64,000 bases of DNA from Chimonanthus salicifolius. Lineage: Eukaryota; Streptophyta; Magnoliopsida; Laurales; Calycanthaceae. Where the stretch lies: the NCBI GenBank assembly GCA_013350335.1, contig CM023539.1:39852631-39916630 (forward strand). Reading direction: 5' to 3'. A program made the translations under genes and the position numbers. The notes beneath the pieces are model-generated. The model was not told the origin of the DNA, did not search any database, and worked only from the letters and a program-made list of their open reading frames with translations. Shown here one piece after another: positions 11,401 through 21,731 of the stretch (within the stretch, counting starts at the first letter, position 1; each line of letters begins with the position of its first letter).

Positions 11401-14400
11401 GCACTTTGTAGGCGGAAGCAACTGCAGAACAAGTGATGTCTGCAGCTGATGCCTCTTAAGCAGATCCAGAAATGAACAAGAGGTCTGCAGCGAAGATGAG
11501 TTCAAATTGTCCAGATCAGAGAGAATACAGGCATGCTCAAACGGAGGAATCAGGGACGACGATCAGCGGGGTGTACGGGCGAGCACGAGTAGATCTGGGC
11601 GAGCGTTGGAAGTGGGCATAGTGTGAACATGGCGTGAGGGAGAGATGGAGATGAGTAGAGGGCTGTTGCACGAACAGGGAGGAGGAGGATGGTTTGGCTG
11701 ACGGGTGGGATGCTGGCCATCCAAAATCACTTTAATTGAACTGATCAAGCCATTTTTTTAAGCTCTTCAAAATTTGACCACTTTAAATCGTTTTTAAATC
11801 CATAAACTTCCATGGCATTTAAAATTGTTGCTTGATCAATCCAATCAAGGTGGGCATATTGAAGTATAAACCTTTCTAATCAGCCATCAAAACTGGCAAA
11901 AGTTGACCCCTAACACATGCATGGGGCAATACCCTATGCGTACATGCATTGTTGTTCATTCTTCCTAATACTATCATGCCCTTCTTACCCCCTCACTTTC
12001 ATTCCATTGCTCAAAAATCTTCTTCATGGAATGCTCATACTTTTTTTTAAAGATAACTTCATTAATAAAATAGGATGATACAAACAAATAGGACAGCAAA
12101 AGTAGCAGGCATAAAAAGCCCGCCACACAAGAAAAGCACCTTACATAAAAACCACCCCCAAAAGATTACATGAAATTATTTACAATTTCCGATGACAAAG
12201 CCAAACCATGACACGCCATTTCATCAGCTGGTGAATTTGCAGATCGAGAAACACAGAAAACCTTAAAACCAAAAAAGCAATAGCATGATGGATGAATGTT
12301 CATACTTTTGTGAAGACATGTATTTATCCTCTAACTTGAAGTTATTTCAGCTTCTAGATTGTGTACTTGGACATAATGAATCTGCACTATTCAGGCGGGC
12401 ACAGTTGAAAGTTCTTGTCTCCATCCACAGCAAGGAGGTAAGACTTTGAAATGAAGTTGTAGTGGACATGCCAGAATTACTACCTTCTTGTTCGATGCAG
12501 ATTGTGTTAAGATGTGTTGAGTGAAAACCATCATAACATCTGTTGTTTTTTATCATTCTAGGAAGGCAAGGGAGGTGAACTAACTCATGATGAGACAACC
12601 ATTATAAGTGGAGCACTTGATTTGACTGAAAAGGTAGATGCCAACTTTCAACTCCATGTCTTCAATGCTGGTTTACTTTTTTTAATTCACAATATTTTGA
12701 AGTAGAGATTTCGTAGTGCATATGCTTAAGATGTGAAAATCAGGGTTATCTAGTCAAGGTGTGGTTCATGATCCGGATCACAGGTCAGATTCGAGCAGAT
12801 TTCCTTCCACACTCGAACCAAAAAGTTTCAAACAACACCAAGCAGGTGGCGGAAGGGGTGGGGTATTATAAGACACAGGAGAAAAAGAGAAACAACGGAA
12901 TTCTTTTTTGTAATTTTTCGTTTCTCATCTCTTGAGGATTGTACAATATATAGACACAAATAAAAAATAAAAGGAAATTGTACAAATAAGGAAGTCAACC
13001 CTCTTGGTGCTTACTAGTACCTATGTGAAATAATATATACAAGTGCCAAAAAAGGTCGAAAGGTTATCCTAGGATATATCATGAGCAGCTACAGAGTAGT
13101 GTGTTAACTTTACCTAGGGAGGCTGCAGATTTATCATGGGTTCGATCCCACATGGTTACATGCGATTTATAGACAACTTCATGATAATAATCTGATATAA
13201 TTGAAGGAAAACTCTTACATCAATCATCTTGTGCGATGGGCAGTGAAAAATTGATGACTTATAGCAATCAAATTTTTGAGGTCCAAAATTTCTAGTATAA
13301 AATGACCAGATTCTGTTCAAATTTTACCCACCCATTATCATTAAAATTTCTACATATCGTAGCTAAGGATATGGCCAACTTAAAATTATAACAAGCAGCC
13401 TCCTTGAATAGAGTGACTTTGAGAATGCCTCTAGAGTTTTCAATTGGACATTGCTTTCTCTTGGAAAATGAGAAACACATGGCTGTATGTAGCAGCAAAG
13501 CCTTAAAAAAAGAAAAAAGAAGAAAAAAAGCAAGATTGGCTTATATCTTGGTTGTATTTATCATCAGTTTTATTAAATAAATGAAAATACAAAATTTTAT
13601 GCTATTGATTAATGAATGATAAGCAATTTACTAGAAGTTGATAAAGTTTTAATTGATCAGCAAATATAGATTTAGATGTTAATGTAATTACCTTAGATAG
13701 AAATGCTAAAAGTGATTAATGGGATAAACTATTATCATTTCAAATATCCAAAATCCATTATTATTTCGGGTTGGGTTAGTGAGCTCCATCACTTGTTACA
13801 TGTGACATTTTATCTGAGCTGTTGTTCTAGTCATCTTAAAAAAATAAATAAAGAGATTGATGGTCTGTGGAGTCCACTTGTGTGTTTCTAACTGATCAAT
13901 GGTTCAATTGAAGGACCTTAGTCATATAAGGCATGTCATGAGATATCTCTTCACGCATGACTATTTGTGGGGTCATTTATGCCACATATGAAACAAGCAA
14001 TCTATAGCCAGTGAATTTTGTGATCCAAAGCTTGAGACCCGAGCAATCCATGATTAATGAACTGAAAGATCCTAGAAAGTGAATTATCTCATCCTACCAT
14101 AGTGAACTAGGATCCTTTGCAAACTACAGTCCATGCTCCATGAATTACAATCTGCAAACCACAATCAATGATTTGTGCAACCATGGTGAAAATTTAGTGG
14201 GAAATATGCACTTGTTTTTTATTGCAACATGTGTCACTTGGCATCTCAAAAGGGGTGTTTTGATGCCCCTAATAGCCGAAGTTTCTCGGTATTATCATAT
14301 CATAAAGCCAGAGAAGTATGGGATATCTTCATGTTGTATGCCATAAACACTTGGATAAAATAGATTGCAAGGAATTCTACAAGACAAACAAAAGATTCAA

Positions 14401-17140
14401 GATAATGGACAGATGCTGCGGAAAAACTTTATTTAATGTTGTCTAATGGTGCACATAAGACAGTTAATTGCTCATTACAGGTCTGCCATTCTGTACTGCA
14501 ATATAACAAAACTGCATCTTTATCCACACAAAAGACAGTTTAGCCTAATTATCATGAACATACTACGTTCTATCCATGAAACATTTCAGCATAACAAATG
14601 GTAGATCCCTAATTATTAATCTATTTCCTAGGCAACATAGTGCTTCCTGATGATGTAGACATTTCAATGGAAGCCAGTAATTGAAGGTAATTCAACCAAT
14701 GGGTGAAAAGGAAGCACCATGGAGGTTGCATTTGATCACGGGAGATGTGTAAAGTTTGGCAAGATTGATAGCTATTTCTTTTATTCATGTCCATCGGTCA
14801 GCCAATCGTGGCTGGATTTTTGGCAAAGGGGTCGATAGAGAAGAATTTTTTTTTTAATTGTAGGGGGAAAGGGCCTTATTTAATATTTGTATAGTGGGTG
14901 TTTTTGTTATGTTGAGCAGTATATTTCATACTCGTCTTATGTCATATTTGTTCTTTAGAAATTATATGTTACTTTCCAAAAGAAATGATATAAATGTATA
15001 TTTCTTTTATATCTGTCTCTGTATGGCTGTTCTCTTCATATTGATGTTATTTGGATTATTGACAACCATTACGCAGTTGTGGGTTTCAACTAGTATAAAA
15101 ACTGTTGTTTGTTACATACATGTTCTTTCTGAAGTTTAATTTTGTATTTTAACATTTTGTTTCTTGTAAACAGACAGCTGAGGCGGCAATGACACCTATT
15201 GAGTCCACATTTTCTTTAGATGTCAATTCAAAATTGGACTGGTTTGTTTTTATCCTTAATAGGAGCATGTTAACCATTATGAAGTATCTTGAGTTTTCTT
15301 ACTGTATTATCAGTAAAGCTACTTTGCTTTTCAGATTTTTTGTTACTGTAATTCAAATTATACTGCAAGCTATAGTTTCTTATGGAGGCTCGAAATAGCA
15401 AGTTTCGATACTCTTTTTTTAACTAACCTTGTGCTAGGCATAGGTTCAATCACCTTCAGTATGGATGCAATTTTTATTTGGATCTGTTACGTGTTTGAAA
15501 GTGATTGGATTGGGTTTGTGTGTGAATTACATCTTTTCCTTGTATCCAGGGAAGCAATAGGAAAAATTCTTGCTCGGGGTCACAGCCGTGTTCCAGTCTA
15601 TTCTGGAAACCCAAAGAATGTTATTGGCCTCCTATTGGTGGGTGCAAATAATTAACACTTGTTGCTATATTCAACATCTTCAAGTCATATTGTTCTTAGC
15701 ATGCCTCCTTATAGTAGAATTCCTGATTTTCCCCCTTCTCCTAATTTAGAATATTGCTACATGGATTTTGGAATCAGGTGAAAAATCTTCTCACAGTACG
15801 TGCTGAGACAGCGACCCCTGTCAGCGCTATTTCCATCAGGAGAATTCCACGGTCTGTTCTTTCAGCCGCCTCTTTTTTTATAGGCATTAAGTTTGCTGAT
15901 AAACCACTTCGATACATTAGGGCCATTGATTTTCTGATATAGGGCCAATTATAGATCTGAATATGCCTGAGTGATCTGTGGGTGGAAGATACCTAACATT
16001 TGATTGGTGTCCTACAAATTGGCAATCAAGAGTGGAATAATGCAATTATTTTTTAGTAAAAGGGAATGAATTGTTATGATAATTGAGTGGCGAAGATTTT
16101 TGAGTCCATCCATACTGGACTACACATGCACCATATATAACTGTTCTGGAACACTGATAATGAGCATTTTGCTAACTATGTCATCATGATGAAAGCCATT
16201 TCTTCCATTTTGAGGGTCAGCTATACGTTTTTAGGAGAAGCTATGACCATCATCATCATTATCATGATCGTCATCAAAGCCATCTATCCCATCAATCTAT
16301 GGTTGGCACTCATAATTGGATTTGGCAATATTTTCTACGAGCTGACTGCCTACCTGACGGCTATAGGAAATGCTATAACTTCTCCCATTTTAGATCCAAG
16401 ATTTGGAAATTCATTTTTTTCATACCACAAATGTTGCCAGGGTTCCAGCAGATATGCCCCTCTATGATATATTAAATGAATTCCAGAAGGGAAGCAGTCA
16501 CATGGCAGCTGTGGTGAAGGCTAAAGTAAAAAACAAGAACCTTCATATTGTTGGCAATGGAGAAAAATCTGAAGAGAACAAAGTGGTTAGCGGCGAAGCC
16601 ACATTAATTACCCCTTTGTTACCCAAAGTGGTTGAAAAATCAGGAAGTGTTATTGTTGACATTGAGAGGGGAAAAAATAGGGTGGTCAATGTAAATGGGA
16701 CACTGTCTTTGCAACAAAATGATGCAGGGAACAATACAGTAACACAGTTAACGGAGGATATTGAAGATGGTGAGGTTGTTGGTATCATTACCCTAGAGGA
16801 TGTTTTTGAAGAACTACTGCAAGTAAGTCATCCAATGCTTCTATTTCTGTTTATTTTAGGGCGAAAATTTATCTTAGTCACACTTTTGGAATATCCGAAA
16901 TGTCTCTTTCTATATGTTGGGTTAGTTAGCTTCATAATACCCACATGGTGCATTTATCATTGTGTGACGTACCTTAGCCACATCTGGTTTGAAGAATTTG
17001 GGGGGCTGGATATCCTCTCCAGGGGTCAAAAAAACGCCCGAGATATCTCGGGTTTTTTACGCCCAAGATATCTCGGCCGTATGGGTGAGATCTCAGCCGA
17101 TATAACGGAGATCTCGCCAATATCGGCCGATACGGCCGAG

Positions 17141-17183
<43 letters not shown>

Positions 17184-19000
17184 GAGAGAAAAAAAATATC
17201 GCCTGATATCAGCGAGATATCGGCCGAAAAACGGTGGACCCGAGATCTTGGGTCCACCCTTTTTTGGGTACCTGATCCTCTCCACTGTCCATTTGGTTAC
17301 TTGCAAATCAAAAATGATATCCTATTTTTAAATTTCTTTTCCCAAATCAGTTATGGTGACAAATCACTGACAGTGATTTGGGCTAGGAGAAAGCTGTGAA
17401 ATGATGGTCCACTTAATGTGGTTTTTGATTTATCTATTGCCTCCAATTAGGCTTGTTCATGGGCCAGGTTTTGGGCCAGGCTTTATAAAAAAAGCTCAAG
17501 CCTATTTATATCTACAAAAGCCTAGTCTATCCAAAGCCTGAGCCTGTTGTTTAAAGCCCGTTTATTTTCTAACTGCTCACACGGTCAAAAGGTCGCACCT
17601 GGCATTGTTTTATTTATTTCTATTTTAATTTTGTAATTTAAAAGATCTAACCGTAAGGATTAAAAAGATACTTAAAAACATGGCACCACTTAAAAATTTT
17701 AGTCCAAACACAATTTTTAGCTACTTGATCTTGACAGTCAAAGTTGGCAGACATCCTTCAAAAGATTCGGCGCCTGGTGATTTGACCGTTGAGATCAAGT
17801 GGCTAGATATTGTATTTTGAGATGAAATTTTGACAGATGGTAGATCTTCAAGTCTGTTTTCAACCTGTACGGTTTGATTGTCAATGTATGAAATAATTTA
17901 AAATAAAATAAAAACAGTACCAGATACAACCTTGTGATGTGTTTATAATATATAAGAAAATAAACGGGCCCAAAAGCTTGATGGACCTCGACATGCTTTA
18001 AGTAGAAATCTGAGCCTGGCTTGTCGGACAAAATGCTTGTTCAAGCCCGTTTATTTAAGTCGGGTTTGGGCGGGGTTCGGCCAAATGAACACCCCTACCT
18101 CCAATGCAGTGTAACCATCAGAAGTACCATGAACTTCTTGCCATTTGGTGTACTTGCAAATCCTCCCATAGTTCGATTCTTTGTTTACTTGAGAACCATA
18201 ATGTGCAGTGAATTCTGACTTGCTGAGCTGCCACTAGGAGTTTTAATTACTAATTGAGCTTCATCTGTATGCTTTGGGTCTTCAGTTTAGTCCTAATGGT
18301 TCCATATTTCATTGATAAAATGCAGGAAGAGATTGTAGATGAGACAGATGAATATGTTGATGTACACAAAAGGTACAGTGAGTTTCAAAAGAACTTATTG
18401 TTATTAGTGTGAATTATTCACCTCAGAAACTTCTATTGGACTGTATATGACAGTGTATTATATGTTTTTCCCCTTAGAATACGTGTGGCTGCAGCTGCAG
18501 CCGCTTCATCAGTGGCAAGGGCTCCATCATATCGGAGGTTATCTGGTCAAAAGGTATCAGCATGTGATTTTGGAATTTTCTTTACAAATTCTCATGAACT
18601 TTGCTGGTATTTTGAAATGTCATAACAGAATCACAATGCATCGCATTGGGTGGCATCACCTGCTCTACTATTGAATAGACCTAGGGAGGGATAGTGGGTT
18701 AGGTCTTCTTTTATTTAGCTTAAATCATTCCTTGGTCATTTCTAAATATCCAATCTAAAGCCATGAAATGATGATTGAATTAAAAGATTGCAATTGTCCA
18801 TTTTATAACCTTAGATTAGATATTTTACATGCTTCCTGGTACTCTGGTAGGGGGTTAGTATTGCCCATTCATAGATAAATTTGAGGGTTGATGATATGGT
18901 TGGCACATGCCATGATTCCCATTTGGTTTCTTTTGCCTGATTGTAGCTAAAAAAATTTCTGTTTTCTTTTCAGGGAGGTCAAAATCGACAAGGGCAATAA
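5394..19000 (+). CDS. CNNM-family DUF21 and CBS-domain membrane protein, 3' eleven exons
   Basis: Eleven GT-AG exons join in frame into 372 codons plus a stop: 5394-5477, 5588-5701, 12351-12437, 12562-12633, 15174-15241, 15550-15637, 15778-15851, 16441-16822, 18326-18372, 18478-18553, 18974-19000. The product matches the plant DUF21/CBS family (Arabidopsis At4g14240 type, about 490 aa). The visible part starts inside the DUF21 membrane domain ([20 protein letters not shown], then [18 protein letters not shown]). Next come the [20 protein letters not shown] linker, a CBS pair ([50 protein letters not shown]) and an alanine-rich tail. CNNM/CorC proteins are implicated in Mg2+ or other ion transport; the plant substrate is uncertain. 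Roughly 120-130 N-terminal residues are missing, and I found no upstream exon in 1-5393. The last exon (8 codons) is short compared with homologues. Two introns are very long and filled with transposons. Family call is firm; transport role is inferred. Confidence 0.93.
5588..5701 (+). CDS. CNNM gene exon b (DUF21)
   Basis: 38 codons, acceptor TTTCAG, donor GTAATT. Contains [18 protein letters not shown] and a further hydrophobic stretch ending YPVGK. The following intron is 6649 bp. Confidence 0.92.
6364..7209 (+). mobile_element. 5'-truncated LINE (RNase H) with about 10-bp target duplication
   Basis: AAGTAGGAAA precedes the insert (6354-6363) and follows its poly(A) (7210-7219). The body carries decayed RNase H sequence ([20 protein letters not shown] at about 6570-6630, then frameshifted copies of the downstream motifs) and a 3' UTR like that of the element ending near 3246. 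It lies within the 6.6-kb CNNM intron. Confidence 0.88.
7590..8420 (+). mobile_element. LINE RNase H fragment interrupted by a SINE
   Basis: The + frame at about 7630-7885 encodes an RNase H domain of a different subfamily ([51 protein letters not shown]). The 3' part is decayed. A SINE with its own target duplication sits at 8105-8262. The LINE 3' UTR resumes after it and ends near AATAAATTATTATCATC at 8394-8410. Outer limits are approximate. Confidence 0.75.
8105..8262 (-). mobile_element. Full-length tRNA-derived SINE with 18-bp target duplication
   Basis: On the minus strand the 5' end starts GGTGTAGCTCAACTGGTTGC, a good pol III A box (TAGCTCAACTGG). It is followed by a B box GGTTCGAGCCC, a family-specific body, and poly(A) seen as poly-T at 8105-8112. 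The 18-bp duplication CATTAGTTCTTGTCTTTT is exact at 8087-8104 and 8263-8280. Other copies of this family in the window are at 19623-19752, 32271-32345, 52074-52166 and 57649-57737. Confidence 0.95.
8446..8605 (+). repeat. 80-bp tandem duplication, two copies
   Basis: Units 8446-8525 and 8526-8605 are the same length and differ at three bases by eye. Each starts CATCTTGGCTGTCT and ends GGAAGAAAAAGAA. The repeat lies in the CNNM intron right after the LINE/SINE nest. No function is evident. Confidence 0.95.
8791..9850 (-). mobile_element. LINE fragment: RT C-terminus, zf-RVT and RNase H remnants
   Basis: Read on the minus strand, the order is a pre-zf-RVT segment ([38 protein letters not shown]) at 9780-9560, the zinc-binding region ([27 protein letters not shown]) at about 9520-9320, and an RNase H C-terminus ([20 protein letters not shown]) at about 9110-9050. 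A poly(A)-side tail follows near 8795. Several frame breaks show it is dead. Ends are approximate. Confidence 0.8.
9850..10860. other. Unidentified GC-richer block, possibly LTR-derived
   Basis: This stretch is less AT-rich than its surroundings and open in several frames on both strands, but no frame gives a recognisable protein. Its end (about 10670-10790) is a run of AT-rich sequence with CCCTAATCCTAAAATGAAGG, of a kind often seen in plant LTRs. A short CGGGTCGGG-type motif lies near 10805-10840. I could not find matching terminal repeats, so LTR origin is only a suggestion. Confidence 0.3.
11110..11760 (-). other. LINE-like poly(A) tail and adjoining unidentified sequence
   Basis: A poly-T run followed by AAATGGTTATCATTTTAATA at about 11108-11145 resembles the minus-strand 3' tails of the LINEs in this window. 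The following 600 bp to about 11750 gives no recognisable coding sequence. It may be LINE 3' UTR, or a second repeat starting within it. Confidence 0.35.
12045..12293 (-). mobile_element. Short 5'-truncated LINE with 16-bp target duplication
   Basis: GAATGCTCATACTTTT (12029-12044) and GAATGTTCATACTTTT (12294-12309, one mismatch) bracket a 249-bp minus-strand insert with a poly(A) end. The insert encodes only the RNase H C-terminus ([20 protein letters not shown], ending in a stop). It belongs to the same subfamily as 395-905. It lies 41 bp upstream of CNNM exon c and just before its polypyrimidine tract. Confidence 0.92.
12351..12437 (+). CDS. CNNM gene exon c
   Basis: 29 codons, acceptor ATTTCAG, donor GTAAGA. 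Encodes the cytosolic segment [20 protein letters not shown] that follows the membrane domain. Confidence 0.92.
12562..12633 (+). CDS. CNNM gene exon d
   Basis: 24 codons from the CTAG acceptor to the GTAGAT donor. Encodes [20 protein letters not shown], the signature linker before the CBS pair. Confidence 0.92.
12790..13060. other. LTR-like remnant in CNNM intron
   Basis: The stretch contains TTGAGGATTGTACAATATAT and GACACAAATAAA, resembling the untranslated region of plant LTR retrotransposons. No boundaries or coding sequence are visible. The rest of the 2.5-kb intron (12634-15173) shows nothing recognisable. Confidence 0.35.
15174..15241 (+). CDS. CNNM gene exon e (start of CBS1)
   Basis: 68 nt, phase 0 to 2. 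Encodes [20 protein letters not shown]; the tryptophan codon is split TG/G across the next intron. Confidence 0.92.
15550..15637 (+). CDS. CNNM gene exon f (CBS1)
   Basis: 88 nt, acceptor TCCAG, ending at TTG with donor GTGGGT. Encodes [20 protein letters not shown]. The alternative donor 4 bp downstream would break the frame of the next exon. Confidence 0.9.
15778..15851 (+). CDS. CNNM gene exon g
   Basis: 74 nt, acceptor AATCAG, donor GTCTGT, phase 0 to 2. Encodes [20 protein letters not shown] and RRIP. Confidence 0.9.
16220..16370 (+). repeat. SINE-like fragment with CATCATCAT signature
   Basis: ACCATCATCATCATTATC followed by AAAGCCATCTATCCCATCAA and ATGGTTGGC resembles the 3' region of a common plant SINE. 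Related, more decayed copies appear at about 27040-27200 and 33585-33725. It lies just upstream of CNNM exon h. Confidence 0.5.
16441..16822 (+). CDS. CNNM gene exon h (CBS2)
   Basis: 382 nt, acceptor TTGCCAG, donor GTAAGT. It carries [20 protein letters not shown], a long low-conservation loop rich in K, N and E, and the second CBS core [18 protein letters not shown]. Confidence 0.92.
17020..17274. mobile_element. hAT-type MITE with ATCGGCCGAT-type repeats, 8-bp target duplication
   Basis: ATCCTCTC at 17012-17019 and 17275-17282 brackets a 255-bp element. It begins CAGGGGTC and ends GGGTACCTG, so its terminal inverted repeat is imperfect. The interior is full of GATATCTCGGCCGAGAT-like palindromes and a long A-rich run (about 17147-17200). 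The 8-bp duplication and CAGGG-type end fit the hAT superfamily. It lies in the CNNM intron between exons h and i. Confidence 0.88.
17448..18097. mobile_element. hAT-type non-autonomous element, 650 bp, 8-bp target duplication
   Basis: CCTCCAAT at 17440-17447 is repeated exactly at 18098-18105. The element starts TAGGCTTGTTCATGGGCC and ends GGCCAAATGAACACCCCTA, an imperfect terminal inverted repeat of about 18 bp. Inner copies of AAGCC/GGGCTT-type motifs lie near both ends. There is no open transposase frame. It sits 173 bp after the MITE at 17020-17274, in the same CNNM intron. Confidence 0.88.
18326..18372 (+). CDS. CNNM gene exon i
   Basis: 47 nt, acceptor TGCAG, donor GTACAG. Encodes [15 protein letters not shown]; the arginine codon is split AG/A. 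Confidence 0.9.
18478..18553 (+). CDS. CNNM gene exon j
   Basis: 76 nt, acceptor CCTTAG, donor GTATCA. Encodes [20 protein letters not shown], the conserved alanine-rich tail of the plant family. Confidence 0.9.
18974..19000 (+). CDS. CNNM gene terminal exon
   Basis: Acceptor TTTTCAG, then eight codons (GGQNRQGQ) and TAA. It is short but in frame and matches the glycine/glutamine-rich C-terminus of the family. Confidence 0.8.
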   Translation, partial: GGQNRQGQ

Positions 19001-19302
19001 CCCAATACAGCCTCAAAGAAGCCTATAGACGATGATTTGAACTCCATTAGAATTCAAGGGAACTCGGCTGAGCCTCGATAAGCGTGGAGAGTAGACTGTC
19101 TGAAAGATGGCCACAAAGCCCCAAGGTTCTCTACTTCTCTGTACTAGAAGCTATATGTGTTGTGATTTTGTTGAAAATGAGATACGGAGTAAAACGACAA
19201 TGATATATGTAGTCAGTGTTACAGGAATGGTTCTCCCCCACCACCAAATGTGAAGACATGAGTAGCTGATTTGAGGTTCATGTGTATATTGGTCCTTTGG
19301 TC

Positions 19303-19308
19303 AATAAA
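19303..19308 (+). terminator. Candidate poly(A) signal of the CNNM gene
   Basis: AATAAA about 300 bp after the CNNM stop codon, after a T/G-rich stretch. The spacing suits a plant 3' UTR. Motif evidence only. Confidence 0.5.
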
Positions 19309-19622
19309 AATTGTTGGGGATATGTAAAATGATAGAGGAGAGGGACTGGCCCCATGTTGATGATTTTGTAAGATAATGTTAATCAATTTGGTCACTTGTT
19401 CAAATACTGGTTGTATGGCATGCTTGAACTCTTATCACATACAATTCCAAGGTCACGACATAATCAAAATGGTCATCTGGTAGGCTCTACTATGGATTGC
19501 CCTCTTTTATTGAGTGGCTATTCTTACTGTCCATAATCAATGGAAAGAAAAGGTCCAGATTATACAACTTTTGAGTTCTGAATTGCTTTCAGCTGGATGA
19601 CATCACTCATGAGTGATAGTTT

Positions 19623-19752
19623 GCCCTGGCGTTAAACCTCCACAGGTGATACCCATTGCCCTTAGTGTACACCAGGTTAGGCCATGGGGGCTCGAACTTG
19701 GCACCTCCCACTTCCTAAGGCGGGAGGTTAACCAGTTGAACTATACACACGT
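19623..19752 (-). mobile_element. tRNA-derived SINE, diverged copy
   Basis: Read on the minus strand it shows TATAGTTCAACTGGTTAACC (A-box region), CAAGTTCGAGCCCCCATGGC (B box) and the same body as the full-length SINE at 8105-8262. Flanks show only a partial duplication (GTGATAGTTT / GTGATCATAGTTTT), and no poly(A) is seen. Confidence 0.75.
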
Positions 19753-20007
19753 GATCATAGTTTTTACTTTTTATAAACCAAAGCTTTCTTTTGACTTTCA
19801 ATTGCATTTCAATTTAATTTAATTTGAAATCATATTTTATAATTTTATTTTTCATTTATAATCTCGTGCTATGCACGGGCTTTTTTGCTACTTATAATTA
19901 TAGAGTTTGAAATTGATTAATTTGGAGGACGATGAAGACCCATGACACACTTTTGTCAGCAGGAACTTGTTTGATAAGGAAGTCCAATAGTTCGTCAGTT
20001 TTTTTTT

Positions 20008-20215
20008 TTCAAGGTGAAATTTGAGCCAGATTTTAATTTGACCCATATAACTCGATTCAAGAAATTAGTAGGTTGGGTTATGTATTTATAAATTTAAGGT
20101 CGATTCAGGTTGAAGAAAAGAACCTGTATGGAATTCGAGTCGAACTAAGCTCAGAAATTTAAAATCAACTTGATTCGGACTGAATTGATCCGACTCTGAC
20201 TCAATTTAAGTTTTA
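20008..20215. repeat. Decayed copy of the CGGGT-repeat element family
   Basis: Starts AAGGTGAAATTTGAGCCAGA and is collinear with the start of the copy at 34539-34885 (GACCCATATAACTCGA, GGTTGGGTTATGTATTTATA). Its far end is missing or decayed. Confidence 0.6.
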
Positions 20216-21185
20216 GAAAATATGAAAGTCCTATTGCTGATTTTTTTTCCTATTGCAGATTGTCACTCAGAATTTGAATTCTGCTTATTGTTTTTTTATA
20301 CCTTATTTCTTCTTTTCCAATGTCTAGTGTGTTTTTCCCCTTAATTCATGTCTCTTATTGTGTTCTTTTGAATTTCTAACATGCGATTTCTTTATTATTC
20401 TAATTGATGACATACTTTTCTTCTATCTCTGTCGTCTACGCCAAGCTTTAATGCGATTTTCTGTTACCTTTCGTTCTTTTTCATACTTTTTTCTTCTCAT
20501 TTTATAGTTTTCTTATTCTAAATAATTGTCATTGTTTTATTCTATTTTTACTGTGTGTAATTTGAGTTCTTCCTTTTCTATCTATTGACCCATGAGCCTC
20601 GTACTCTTTTACCACTACGTTTCTCACTCAATGGCAAAAAAAATTCTTTCTTGGTCATAGCCTATTACAATATATGTGGGTACTTAGTGGCAAATTTGGA
20701 TAATTAATTGGCACCATTTCTGAGCCTTCTGGATCTGATCTTTAACATGTACAATGGCAAGCCAACAACTATTATGAACTCATTTTCATAGTAAACAAAA
20801 TGGTGATGTGTAATTGAAGTATGAGATTCTTCGAGTTCAAATTTTTGGGATGCAATTCTTTTCCTTCTTTGCAGGTTGTTTTTTAAGTTACTTTAACATG
20901 GAGAGCAATGTCTTCTTGTCATGAACTCTAATTTAAGGGGAGTTTTTGACAGCATTGCAAATGTTGTCTATCGAACTGCTCCTGCTGTCATGTGACCCAG
21001 CAAACTGTTGATTGAACGTTATCTATTTCTTGATTCTCATCCTTTTAAGCAAAGCTGTAGTTATTGCAATAGAATGTTGAAATATACATATTGTGATAAG
21101 ACAATCATGTTTGAGAATTTTACTGATAATTTGTTGGTCGGACTCTCAAGTATAATTGAGCTTTTCTTTGAGTTTAATTTTCACT

Positions 21186-21315
21186 CTGCTCCAAAGGGCC
21201 ACTCTCATTTTGTTATCCGGTATGTATGGGTAGGGAGACTTGCATATGTCCTAAGGATTAGTCGGGTACTCTAAGAAGTAAAGACACTTTAGTCATAAAT
21301 AATAATAATAATAAA
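21186..21315 (+). mobile_element. Au-type SINE, 3' portion
   Basis: CAAAGGGCCACTCTCATTTT, then GTATGTATGGGTAGGGAGAC, TAAGGATTAGTCGGGTACTC and an AATAATAATA tail match the 3' half of plant Au SINEs. The tRNA-like 5' half is absent. A sister fragment is at 29366-29480. Confidence 0.7.
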
Positions 21316-21427
21316 TGAGCTCCTCCTTACTCTCGTACAATTGGGGTCAATGGTGTTGAAGCCACTCATATTGATGAGTCCAATCCATCTCCTCTGTTTA
21401 CATTTTTCCATTTTGATGATTGGTATC

Positions 21428-21731
21428 TGTTGGGGTCGGTTGGGAACGAGTCCTATATGGGAAGTGTTGTAGAGGGAGATCTAAGGATTTATAAAGGATT
21501 TGGAATCACTCCACCTAAAGCTAGTCTTTTGGACTGAATATCCAGATCTTAACAAGTGGTATCAAAGTCAGGTCTCAGACTACCTCATGTGGATTCATGA
21601 AATCTTCTAGGCGGACGAGTTGGCTGGCCTCGTAACAATGTAGTGTAGGAAAAGATTTAAAAATTTATAAAAGATTTGGGTCACTTTACCTAATATACTA
21701 CTCTTTTGAATTGGATACCTAAAATCTAACA
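21428..21731 (+). mobile_element. TRIM-like LTR element with tRNA-Met primer binding site
   Basis: A first terminal repeat (about 21428-21554, TGTTGGGG to AACA) is followed two bases later by TGGTATCAAAG (21557-21567), a typical initiator tRNA-Met primer binding site. A second, diverged and truncated repeat (about 21639-21731) shares ATTTATAAAGATTTGG-like, CTCTTTTG and ATCTAACA stretches. There is no coding capacity. The short internal region fits a TRIM. Confidence 0.55.

Noticed and set aside
17147..17200. Long A-rich run as a retrotransposon poly(A) tail
   Set aside because: It is internal to a DNA element with inverted ends and an 8-bp duplication, so it is not a 3' tail.
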